Assembly (NCBI RefSeq): GCF_019320115.1
Contig: NC_089582.1
Coordinates: forward strand, 122,165,259-122,229,258
Length of the DNA stretch: 64,000 nucleotides
From: Miscanthus floridulus
Lineage: Eukaryota > Streptophyta > Magnoliopsida > Poales > Poaceae
Direction of reading: 5' to 3'
This document shows, piece by piece, positions 26,653 to 36,239 of this stretch (within the stretch, counting starts at the first letter, position 1; each line of letters opens with the position of its first letter). Made by a program: the position numbers and the translations under genes. Below the pieces are notes generated by a model that saw nothing but the letters and a program-made list of their open reading frames with translations, was not told where the DNA came from and made no database searches.

Positions 26653-27960
26653 TTAATCAAATTCAACATCATGAACTTCCTCAAGAGTACCACTATCCAA
26701 ATTCCAAACTCTATATGCTTTGCTTATAGTGGAGTAACCAAGTAGGAATCCTTCATCACATTTCTTATCAAACTTGCCCAATCTAATGCCTTTCTTTAAG
26801 ATATAGCATTTGCAACCAAAGACCCAAAAATATGCAATGTTGGGCTTTCTACCATTTAAGAGTTTGTATAGTGTCTTCTCTTTCAATGGGTGACAATAGA
26901 GGCGGTTTCTATAATAGCAAGCCGTGTTGATAGCTTCGGCCCAAAAAGATTGACTCACATTGTACTCACTAAGCATAGACCTTGCCATATCAATAAGTGT
27001 TCTATTTTTCCTCTCAACAAGGCCATTTGATTGTGAAGTATATTTGGCCGAGAATTGATGTCTAATTCTAAATTCATCACACAACTCATCAATTCTAGTG
27101 TTCTTAAACTCACTACCATTGTCACTTCTAACTCAATTGATGGTTGTTTCAAACTCATTATGAATGCCTTGACAAATGATTTGAATGTTGCAAATACATC
27201 ACTTTTGTCCACTAGAAAGAATACACATGTGTGTCTAATGTAATCATCCACTATCACAAAGCCATATTTATTTCCACCGATGCTAGTGTATTGTGTTGGC
27301 CCAAATAAATCCATGTGCAATAACTCAAATGTTTTACTAGTGCTCATCATACTTTTCTTAGGATGTGTGTTTCCAACTTGTTTGTCGGCTTGACAAGAGC
27401 TACAAAGCTTATCTTTCTTAAACACAACATCTTTCAAGCCTCTAACCAAGTAATGCTTAACCAATCTATTCAGTTGTTTTATTCCAACATGACCAAACCT
27501 TCTATGCCATAACCAACCCATGCTAGACTTAGTGAACAAACATATAGATAATTTAGCTTCACTAGCATTGCAATCAATCAAGTATAGATTTTTATATCTA
27601 AAGCCTTTGAAGATCAAGTTAGAGCCATCTATACTTATGATCTCTACATCATCTACCCCAAATATGTATTTGAATCCAAGATCACATAATTGAGCCATGG
27701 ATAGCAAATTAAAGTTTAAGCTCTCTACTAGCAATACATTGGATATGCTCATATCATTGGATATTGCAATCTTACCAAGCCCTTTGACCTTGCCTTTGCT
27801 ATTATCATCAAATGTGATACTATCATAACCATCATTGCCATTGGTGTTGATTGAGTTGAACATTCTTGTATCACTGGTCATGTGTTGAGTGCACCCACTA
27901 TTAAGAACCCAAGGCCTTCCTCTGGCTTTGTAATTGACCTATAAAAAAGATCAATTCTTT
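26653..27960 (-). pseudogene. Element B protease and integrase, inactivated
   Basis: On the minus strand, coding enters through a Copia protease site that reads LNSGCTQHM. The catalytic aspartate of the usual DSGC is N (codon at 27900-27902). Then come the GAG-pre-integrase region, LLHMDLFGP and VIVDDY of the integrase core, a one-base frameshift near 27165, a TGA at 27133-27135, and then VRSDNGSEF, the YTSQSNGLVERKNRT glutamate region and GCKCYILKK. The aspartic and glutamic residues of the integrase triad can all be found, but in different frames. Confidence 0.82.
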
Positions 27961-28800
27961 TTAGGTACCCAAACTTGCTTGGGTCCTTGAAGGTTAGTGA
28001 CCAAGCTCTTTGTCATCCAAATGACTTTCTTCTTTGAGCCCATCCATGGTTTACCAATAAACTTATCCTTGACACCATTTGTACCCTTAGTGGGAGCAAC
28101 AATGATAGGCATAGATAATGATTCATCAATTATATCACAAGTTAAGCCTACATTGCAAGTCTCAATATGCTTCTTTTTATTTTGCTCATCAAGCAAAGAG
28201 GAATGGGCCTTTTTAAGCTTTTTATGAGCTTTCCTAAGCTTCTCATGGGCTTCCTCTAGCCTCTCATGAGATGTATTAAGCTTATCAAAGGCTTGCTTAA
28301 GGGCTTTTAGTTTCTTATGCAAGCTTTTGCATTCCCTTCTCTTGATGTCAAAGTGTTCTTTAGCGTCTTCTAGCATGTCAAATAGTTCATCCTTAGTAGG
28401 TTCATCATCATCACTATCACTTTCATTTTCATTTTCATTATCATGTTCCTCATCACTTCCATCATCACAAATTTGTACCTTAGTGGCCTTAGCCATGAAG
28501 CATGATGGAGTGTCGAAAAGATAAGGCTTCTCATTAATTACAATGCTTACAAGTGCCTTCTTCTTGGTGGTCTTGTCATCATCACTATCATCATCATCAC
28601 TTGAGGAAACATCACTATCCCAAGTGACCACACATGAACCACCCTTCTTCTTGAAGGTCATCTTGTCCTTCTTTTTTTTCTTTTCCTTCTTGTCCTTCTT
28701 CTTGTTCTTTTTGTTGTCATCATCATTGTCGCTATTGTATGGGCATTGAGCAACAAGACGATCTTTGCTTCCACATTTGAAGCACCTTCTTAACTCTCTC
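27951..28800 (-). pseudogene. Element B gag C-terminal region: zinc knuckle and coiled coil
   Basis: On the minus strand CFKCGSKDRLVAQC (about 28741-28790) is a zinc knuckle whose usual histidine is lost. A strongly acidic and lysine-rich linker follows, then a long helical region with repeated HEKLRKAHKKLKKAH heptads (predicted coiled coil), in an open frame of 236 codons at 27951-28661. Such regions are common between gag and protease in SIRE-type elements. Confidence 0.65.
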
Positions 28801-28825
28801 TATTCTTGGATGAAGATTTCTTTCT

Positions 28826-29629
28826 TCAAGCATGGTACCCTTTCTTCATTATGAACTTGCCAAATTTCTTGACAAAGAGAGTCATCTTCTCATTATCATC
28901 ATCATCCCATGAACCATCATGTTCACTTGATGTATCTTGCTTTGCCTTACCCTTGGATGATGTGGCCTTGAATGCAACGCTCTTGTTTTTCTCATCCTTC
29001 TCATCTTTCTTCTCCTTTTCTTCCTTCTCATCATCATCTCTATATGTATCATCGGTCATTATATCTCCCAACACTTGGTTTGGTGTCATGGTGTCCAAAC
29101 CACTCCTTACTAAAATAGTGACCAATGTGCCAAATCTTGAAGGCAAACATCTCAAGAACTTGTGGGAGAAGTCCTTGTCCTTCACCTCTTCTCCAAGTGC
29201 TTTGAGATCATTGACAAGCACTTGAAGCCTATGGAACATCTCCGGCACACTCTTGTCCTTCTTTATCTTGAAGCTTGTAAACTTCTCTTTGAGAATGTAT
29301 GCCTTTGCACCCTTCATGGCTTGAGTGCCCTCAAATGATTCCTCCAATTTCTTCCATGCCTTATTAGCTCTCTTAGTGTTCTTAATTTGCTCAAATGTTC
29401 TTTGATCCAAAGCATCATGGATGGCACTAAGAGCAATGTCATTATTTTGGAGTAGTATTTCTTCATCGGCGGTGGGAGCCTCTTCATCTTCAATCTCAAT
29501 CTTTGTCTCTACCACCTTCCAAACCTTTCTATTGATTGACTTTATATAAGTTGTCATCTTAGCTTTCCAATAGGAATAATTTAAGCCATCAAATTGGGGT
29601 GGCTTCTTGGTGTTGTTGATTTGAACCAT
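28826..29629 (-). CDS. Element B gag polyprotein, N-terminal part (Copia UBN2-type)
   Basis: 267 codons, open, starting at ATG 29629 about 55 bases after the primer-binding site. It begins with the FDGLNYSYWKAKM signature of Copia gag and continues with AWKKLEESFEG and a LKEKFTSFK-KKDKSVPEM stretch, the DUF4219/UBN2 capsid-like fold. The C-terminal third is lysine, glutamate and aspartate rich. It ends with a stop just before the zinc-knuckle region, which may be a decay stop. It packages element RNA in cytoplasmic particles in intact relatives. Confidence 0.85.
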   Translation of the reverse strand: MVQINNTKKPPQFDGLNYSYWKAKMTTYIKSINRKVWKVVETKIEIEDEEAPTADEEILLQNNDIALSAIHDALDQRTFEQIKNTKRANKAWKKLEESFEGTQAMKGAKAYILKEKFTSFKIKKDKSVPEMFHRLQVLVNDLKALGEEVKDKDFSHKFLRCLPSRFGTLVTILVRSGLDTMTPNQVLGDIMTDDTYRDDDEKEEKEKKDEKDEKNKSVAFKATSSKGKAKQDTSSEHDGSWDDDDNEKMTLFVKKFGKFIMKKGYHA

Positions 29630-29686
29630 TTTTACACCAAAGGTTGTTAAGCCTCAAATCACGGTGACCTTGGCTCTAATACCACT

Positions 29687-31632
29687 TGAAAGGTCCTAAT
29701 GGCTAGAGGGGGGGTGAATAGCATATTAAAAATTTCTACAACAACACTTAACAAACTGGTTAGACAATTATGAGGTGAAGCGAGTGTTGCGCTAGCCTAC
29801 TAAAAATGCAAGCCACCTACCACAATTCTAGTTTATGTAGTTTCTATCCACACAATAACTATGTCACTACATTAAGTTAGTGTGCTCTCAAAGGCTAACT
29901 AAAGAGCCACACTAACCAAACTAACAAGCTTTCACAACTAGCTACACTAAAGAGCTTAACAACTAGTTTGCGGTAATGTAGAGAGTGAGCAAGATGGTTA
30001 TACCGCCGTATTGAAGAAGGAGCCAATCAATCACAAGAATGAATATCAATGAAGACCAATCACCTTAGAATCAAATAATGACACAAAGATTTTTACCGAG
30101 GTTCACTTGCTTGCCGACAAGCTAGTCCTCATTGTGGCGATTCACTCACTTAGAGGTTCACGCGCTAATTGGCATCACACACCAAACCCTCAATAGGGTG
30201 CCGCACAACCAACACAAGATGAGGATCACACAAGCCATGAGCAATTCACTAGAGTACCTTTTGGCTCTCCGCCAGAGAAAAGTCAAGAACCCCTCACAAT
30301 CACCATGATTGGAGCTGGAGACAATCACCAACCTCCGATCGATGATCCTCGCTGCTCCAAGCCGTCTAGGTGGCGGCAACCACCAAGAGTAACAAGCAAA
30401 TCATGTAGCGAAACACGAACATCAAGTGCATCTAGATGCAAACACTCATGCAATACACTTGGATTCTCTCCCAATCTTACAAAGATGATGAATCAATGAT
30501 GGAGATGAGTGGGAGAGCTTTGGCTAAGCTCACAAGGTTGCTATGTCAATACAAATGGCCAAGGGAGTGAGCTTAAGCCGGCCATGAGGCTTAAATAGAA
30601 GCCCCCATTAAATAGAGCCGTTGTACCCCTTCACTGGGCACTACTCGGGGTGACTAGACGCTCTAGTTAGATCGACCGGACGTAGGACCCCAGCGTCCGG
30701 TTGCCCAATGCTTGCCACATGTCATCAGCTTCAAACATTGTTCATCATATCTCAATGGTCAAGTGTTGACCGGACGTGCTGCTCAGAGTGACCGGACGCT
30801 TTAGCACCAGCGTCCTGTCATTTTTAGTAAGGTTCCAACATGGACCAGATGCGTCAGTTGGATTACGACCGGACACAAGACCTCAGTGTCTGGTCATTTC
30901 CAGTAAGCCTCCACGTGTGACCAAACACATCCGATCAAGCCCGAACGGACATGCCCAGCGTTTGGTCACACAATGCCTCCTTAGTGTGCTGCCATGTCAT
31001 TGCAACCGGACGCACCCCATCAGTGTCCGGTCACTTTCAACGCCAGTGTCCGGTCAAAGACCAACGCCTGCACGTTCTCTGCTGCCACTGACCGGATGTG
31101 TCGGTCCAACTGAGACCAGCGTCTGGTCAGTGCGTGACCATCATACTAGCTCCTTTTCAACTCTATCTTTTCACCCTTACTCAAATGTGCCAACCACCAA
31201 GTGTATCACCTTGTGCATATGTGTTAGCATATTTTCACAAATATTTTCAAGGGTGTTAGCATTCCACTAGATCCTAAATGGATATGCAATGAGTTAGAGC
31301 ATCTAGTGGCACTTTCACAACTGCATTTCGATACGAGTTTCACCCCTCATAATAGTACGTCTATCAATCCTAAATGTGATCATACTCTCTAAGTGTCTTG
31401 ATCACCAAAATAAAATAGCTCCTACCATTTATATCTTTGCCTTGAGCCGTTTATTTTTCTCTTTCTTCTTTTCAAGTCCAAGTGCTTGATCATCACCATG
31501 GCATCACCATCATCATGATCTTCATAATTGCTTTATCACTTAGAGTAGTGCCACCTATCTCATAATCACTTTGACAAACTAGGTTAGCATTTAGGGTTTC
31601 ATCAATTCACCAAAACTAAACTAGAGCTTTCA
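29687..31632 (-). repeat. Element B 5' LTR (in its own orientation)
   Basis: The partner of 7789-9709, about 1.95 kb. The tRNA-Met primer-binding site abuts at 29672-29684. The copy carries the same CCGGAC/GTCCGGTC-rich stretch (30650-31130). The two LTRs differ at many scattered sites, clearly more than those of C. Confidence 0.85.
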
Positions 31633-32297
31633 AGGAGGTCATGGACGGCCACGCAGAGCCAAACAGGTGGTGTGCGTGCAGGCACGACGAGCGGTCGGCG
31701 CGGCAACGTTGAGAGCCGGGCGGTGACCACGCCTAGGCGCTGGCATTAGTCAACACGTGACTTGCACGCTTTTTAAAGCTGCTACAAAAACCAATTTGAT
31801 TTGAAAGCCAAACCAGTCGTTCTATCCTCAAGTGGGTACATAGGGCTATTGAACTAAGCCAAGACACCTCACCATTTCTTAACCCGATTGTTCTACAAAA
31901 ATTGCCGAACATGGTTTCTCGACCCATTTTTAGACTTACACGAAATGACTAAGCTTCAAACGGTTTCGCGTCGAATTTCTTTTCCAAGCTACTTGATACA
32001 CTAGCTAACGAACCCCATCTTCAACCACATGTATTTTATCGTCACCTACAAAGTTTGTACTACGAACTTTATCAAAGTTTTGCATATGCGTTCTATAGCA
32101 TTTTTGTTCGATAAAAATTCACTTAGAATACTAAACGATATAAAGCGACATGAAATATAACATTTGTTTCTTGTTTCAGATGAATGTAGTGTCGTATGTT
32201 GATTTATATCCTATATTACACCCATGTACAAACAAGTATGATGCTCATGCAGTGTTTTAGCAAGAACTGTATAATGTAACACCGAGGGTGTTACACT

Positions 32298-32768
32298 TAA
32301 AGAACAGGTAAAAGGAGGTTAAGGGAATTTGTACCCGGATTTAACAACGGTAGTCAACAGCAATAACCATTTAAAGTAAGTTAACTCCTAAGACAACAGG
32401 TCAAGTGTGCTGCCAAACACATTGACAATAAGTTATATGTTGTAAAGGAGAAAATCCAGAATTATTTTGAAAGCATTGAACACATAGTACCGAGTAAGTA
32501 CTTGTGGATCCGCTTACCAAAGGCTTACCACCTAGTGCGTTCAGAGAATACACAGTCGACATGAGTTTATGGGAAAATCCTATGATTTTTTGATACTAAG
32601 GGCCTAGTTGAGTATCTGTTTCAAAATAGAAATGTGCATTTGTAGTTGTTAAATCTAATGGCAACTGACCGTGACGATGAGGTATGCTCTATGCACTGAT
32701 CTATGATGAAATGTGAAAAAGATAAAGTAAGTTAAGTTTAAGTTATAAGGTGAGATCAAGTGGAAGAA
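32298..32768 (+). pseudogene. Element A right internal remnant with Copia RNase H tail
   Basis: The plus strand near 32450-32560 reads SIEHI followed by YLWIRLPKAYH, the decayed form of the conserved end of Copia pol, with TGA soon after. It is the only coding trace in element A and shows that A derives from a full Copia element by internal deletion. A purine-rich AGTGGAAGAA lies directly before the 3' LTR. Confidence 0.55.
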
Positions 32769-33210
32769 TGTTAGGTTGATCTCCACCAAGTTGGCACAAC
32801 GGCCAATTAGGCCCTTGATCCGCGCCCTGATCGGTGGCGCTCAGCCATTGTTCTGACTGATGGGTCTCATCGTGCAGTGCAATAAATAGGAGGTGGGGCC
32901 TAGGGCTCAAGGTACGAGGTTCACCGCATCCACCAGCGTCCCACCAAGGTTCCTAGCCCTAGTCCAATCTAGAAGGACACGTTGTGAGCGATAGAAAGCA
33001 CCACTTCCTTCACCGCCGCCTCTGCACAGCGCCGGACGTCCACACCGCCACCTGAATGCCACTGGAGCGCAACCCCATTGTCGACCTTATCACCGACACA
33101 TCACAGCCACCGCTGCGACTGCCTTTTGGTTAGGTATATCAGTAAGTCTCCTTATCTAAGTTATGTTTTTAACCACCAATATATGCCAAGATGATGCTAG
33201 AAACCTATCA
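32769..33210 (+). repeat. Element A 3' LTR
   Basis: 442 bases, TG to CA, with the same AATAAATAGGAGGTGGGG block as the 5' LTR and many substitutions. It is followed by AACCC, the presumed target duplicate. Confidence 0.82.
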
Positions 33211-33841
33211 AACCCATGATTCGATCCTCTGTGCGCACGACTCTTGGTCGAGACCTGCTCGTCAATTTCTAGCTAGTTGATTTAACAGCCCGTTTGCCCT
33301 GTGAGCAAGTCTGCCTTGCTTCGGGCTAGGTTTCGGAAGGCGAATTATTCGATTCCAAGCTATTCGGACAGTGCTTGATCTAAATTCCAAAGTATAGGAG
33401 CGTCAAATGCTTAACTACCTCTGAATCTTGTGCTGTGTCCTCGTAGATCCGTGCATTACTGTAGTGCATGTTTTGCTTCATTCCTGTGTTGGCTGGCCAT
33501 TTGTGTTGGGTTGGCTTCTACTTGGTTTCCTACAAAAGACTGTATCGAGGACTAGAGCATAAATTCATGTTTGATATTTCATTAGCCCTCACAAGCCTAT
33601 TACATTGATGTAACAATGATACTCTATTCTAGGACAAGTCAGCAGCATTCATTTTGCTGCCACATTTTTTCCCCTGATGTTAAAGTGAGTAAATCACACA
33701 ACTAATTTGACTAATCTGAATCATGAAACTCAGTGGAATGGAGTAGTGATATATACAATTGTCTGTTTTTATCATGGTAGCTCTATTGATATTTACTATC
33801 CCTATAACATACTGACGGTAAGCTTTCTTATGTCTTAACAG

Positions 33842-33951
33842 ATAGAGTTCTGCATCTGCCTGCTGCTCAGAATCCTTAGCTATGTCCCTGGAATGATCTA
33901 CGCAATCTATGTCCTTGTTGCTCTCGACTCTGACCAGCATGAGAGGGAATA
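33842..33951 (+). CDS. RCI2/LTI6/PMP3-family protein, exon 2 (interrupted by element D)
   Basis: The exon starts after TTAACAG in phase 0 and encodes IEFCICLLLRILSYVPGMIY and then AIYVLVALDSDQHERE plus two bases of a Y codon. This is the second membrane helix and cytoplasmic tail of the longer PMP3 type. Element D begins two bases into the last tyrosine codon. Its removal with one copy of the 5-base duplicate joins 33951 to 39851 and gives the ending EYYTLA-stop, for a 72-residue protein, the normal size. As it stands, translation would run into the LTR and stop at 34100-34102, a 117-residue product. Conserved T and G of LLTILGY are R and S here, which suggests relaxed constraint. Confidence 0.85.
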
Positions 33952-34314
33952 TGTCAGCACCATACCTATGCACCATCCGGCAATGGGCGCTGACCAGGGA
34001 AGCTCTGAAGGCAAGGAGAAGGCCCAAGTAAGGAAGAATCATCAAGTTTGGCCCAAGACCAAGAGTGTGCACTTCTTCGGCCCAGAGTGGCGTCATGAGT
34101 GAGCCCTAAGGGCAAGTGTGTGCGTGAGCTCATTGGAGCGGCATATATGTATCATAGTGGTAAACGCAGAAGGGTATGAACATTGTATGAACCCCCTTCC
34201 CAAGTTATCAAGATTCCTCTACGCTTCATCCCCGTGCTCTGCTCCTCTTCCCCAACTCTGATTCCTCCTTTCCAACCCCGATTGCTTCCTCCTATCCTCC
34301 GATTGCTGTTAACA
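33952..34314 (+). repeat. Element D 5' LTR
   Basis: 363 bases. Compared by eye with the 3' LTR there are about 18 differences, all transitions, and in nearly all the 5' copy has the A or T. It extends the exon 2 reading frame by 49 codons to a TGA at 34100-34102. Confidence 0.9.
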
Positions 34315-34556
34315 ATTGGTACTCAGAGCCACCTTCCTCGGCACTACTCTCATTCTCACCTTGATCTAGGGCCGTAACCCCCATCGGCAGCGGATCGCTG
34401 AGTCCTCGCTTTGGTGAGGAATCACGTGAACCATAGGTCTGATCCAAGGCTGATCTAGTTAGCATGAATCAAAGGTTGTTGCCGCCCAACCCTACTCTGG
34501 AGCCCCACCAAATAGATCATGACCACTTCACCCGCTTTCGCTGAAATCAGGGAGCA

Positions 34557-36170
34557 ATGGAGCCCAACTTCAAGCTGATGTTGGATGAGATGAAATCCAT
34601 GCAGACAGCCATCGAAGGCAGCATTACGACGGTCAATTCGTCGCTGGGCACCCGCATCGGTGCCGTGGAGCGCACCATCTCTGACTGATTCGGCCACCTA
34701 GAGGATGCAGCGAAGGTGTTCAACAAGTGGAAGCCCACCGTCGATGCGTCCGTGAAGGAACTCCGCACTGAGATCGGCGCAATCCGCAAGTCTGAGGAGG
34801 TTATCGACAAGATGTGGGAGGAGATGATGGCCCTGCGTAAGATGGTGAGCCATGCGGCGCTGGATGCGACTCCAAGCACTATGTCTGGCATCCTATCTCC
34901 GCCCACGGTGACCACGGCCAGGGCCACGTTCGGCGTGCCCTGTCTAGGGGTGACCGCGCCCAGGATGCAGTTCGGCATGCTGCCTTCTATTATGACCATG
35001 ACTGGGGCATCATGCTCCATCAAACCTCCTTCAATGGGGACCGTGGCTGGAGCGTCGCTCTCCACCGGTCCCAAGGTTACTGGCCCATTTGTTGGGCACA
35101 GCATTGAACACCATCACCGGGGATTCGAGTTCCAAACTCTGTCCCCAGTCAAGGGTACGCACAGTCACTTTCCTCCCTATACCCACCCTCATCCACAGTC
35201 TCTTTCTCATCCTACTTTTGCGCTGTGTAAATCATACTCTAGTTCCAAGCTGGATACGGGTCAGCCCGCTGTGGAGCTGGTGTTGGGAACACATGAGGCA
35301 CCTGAGCTCTGGGACACTAACCAATCTAATGACAAACTGCCTAAACTGAATTTTCCCAAGTTTGATGGCGAAAACCCACGCCTTTGGCTTCGCAACTGCA
35401 CTGATTATTTTGAGATCTATGAAGTGGCTCCGTGTCACTAGATCAAGGTATCCACGATGCATCTCACCGGGGCCGCCACGCACTGGTTTCCTGCTGTTGA
35501 GCAGCAAGTGCTCAGGATGTCTTGGCCACAATTCACTACCTTAGTGATGGAGCAATTTGGCAAAGACCAGCACAAACTGCTTATTCGTCAGCTCTTTCAC
35601 ATCAGGCAGACGAGTACCATGCAAGAATATGCTAACAAATTCACTTCTATCATTGATGGCTTAATAGCTTATGGCAAAAACACTAACCCTATCTACTATG
35701 CTATGAGATTTGTTGATGGCTTGCGCGACGAGATTCATACTGTTGTTCATATGTAGCGACCTGGTACTTTGGATACTGCCATGGTTCTTGCCTTGTTGTA
35801 GGAGGAAATGCTGGACTCATCGAGGAAGGAGTTGTGTCATCCGAATGTGTACCAGTGGGCCAAGCTACCCCGCGCACGCCACAACCCTAGCTGGTACCCG
35901 CCGGGCGCAGTGAACGGCAGGAGCGTGCGGCGAGAGCTATCGTGGGTGCTGATGACCAGCGTGGGCACAGTGTCGACGCCAAGCTGAACACTCTGCGTGA
36001 CTATCGCTGGGCCCGTGGCCTCTACATCAGGTGTGGCAAGAAATGGTCTCGCGACCATCACTGTCCTAAGCAAATTCAACTACATGTGCTCCAGGAAGTT
36101 TGGGACCTCTGTCATGGTGATGATTGTGATGATCAAGCGGTGCCTGAGGATCCCGATGCCGATGCTTAGC
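34557..36170 (+). pseudogene. Element D gag, decayed
   Basis: The frame opens at ATG 34557 and meets TGA at 34686-34688, then stays open to 35439-35441 (TAG) and again to 35754-35756 (TAG). The capsid part is recognisable: PKFDGENPRLWLRNCTDYF, then ATHWF, QFGKDQHKLLIRQLFHIRQ and MQEYANKFTSIIDGL. A single nucleocapsid zinc knuckle (C-G-K-W-x3-H-x4-C type) lies near 36031-36065. The three stops lie in otherwise well-kept sequence, consistent with recent decay. Confidence 0.8.
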
Positions 36171-36239
36171 TGTTCACGACACTTTCTTCAGCGGTGGTGT
36201 CTAATCGAGCTTCTGCTAGTACAATGCAGTTCATGGGCA

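Larger units (their letters stand above)
7789..31632 (-). mobile_element. Element B: SIRE/Maximus-like Copia retrotransposon, interrupted by element C
   Basis: The LTRs are 7789-9709 and 29687-31632, each TGAAAG...CTTTCA. The flanks AGGAC (7784-7788) and AGGAG (31633-31637) fit a target duplication with one change. On the minus strand a primer-binding site TGGTATTAGAGCC lies at 29672-29684, and a polypurine tract rich in AAAAAGGGGGAGA lies at 9710-9722, as in SIRE/Maximus elements. Gene order on the minus strand is gag, protease, integrase, reverse transcriptase, RNase H. The coding part is broken by stops, frameshifts and the 13.9 kb element C. Length without C is about 9.9 kb. Confidence 0.88.
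5741..32297 (-). mobile_element. Element E: Gypsy-type LTR remnant inside A, split by element B
   Basis: The right end at 32297 reads GGTGTTACA, so on the minus strand it starts TGTAACACC, the same start as the LTRs of element C and typical of Tekay/Del-type Gypsy elements. The two parts, about 5741-7788 and 31633-32297, total about 2.7 kb. Near 6500 the motif TTTGAATTCATGC...GTCCCTGGTCGGA parallels a motif at 15230 in the LTR of C, so this is a related but different LTR. The left end is not firmly placed. CTTAG at 5736-5740 resembles CTTAA after the right end, but the terminal TG is not canonical there. It is probably a solo LTR. Confidence 0.45.
4307..33210 (+). mobile_element. Element A: Copia-type LTR retrotransposon, internally deleted, host of the nest
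   Basis: The LTRs at 4307-4754 and 32769-33210 both start TGTTAGGTTGATCTCC and end CTATCA. The flanks are AACTC (4302-4306) and AACCC (33211-33215), a 5-base target duplication with one mismatch. A primer-binding site TGGTATCAGAGCC, complementary to initiator tRNA-Met, starts at 4756. A purine stretch (AAGTGGAAGAA) precedes the 3' LTR. Native length without nested insertions is only about 2.3 kb. The left internal part has no pol. The right internal part keeps the decayed end of Copia RNase H near 32450-32570. The LTRs differ by roughly 13% over the first 145 bases by eye, the most of any pair here, so this is the oldest layer. Confidence 0.8.
4271..33841 (+). other. 29.6 kb intron of the RCI2/PMP3-type gene, filled by nested retrotransposons
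   Basis: The donor GTAAGC at 4271 and the acceptor TTAACAG ending at 33841 join two phase-0 exons of the same small protein. Without the inserted elements the intron would be about 670 bases: 4271-4306 plus 33211-33841. The remaining 33211-33841 segment looks like ordinary grass intron sequence, T-rich with no open frame. The inserts are described as elements A, E, B and C. Confidence 0.8.
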
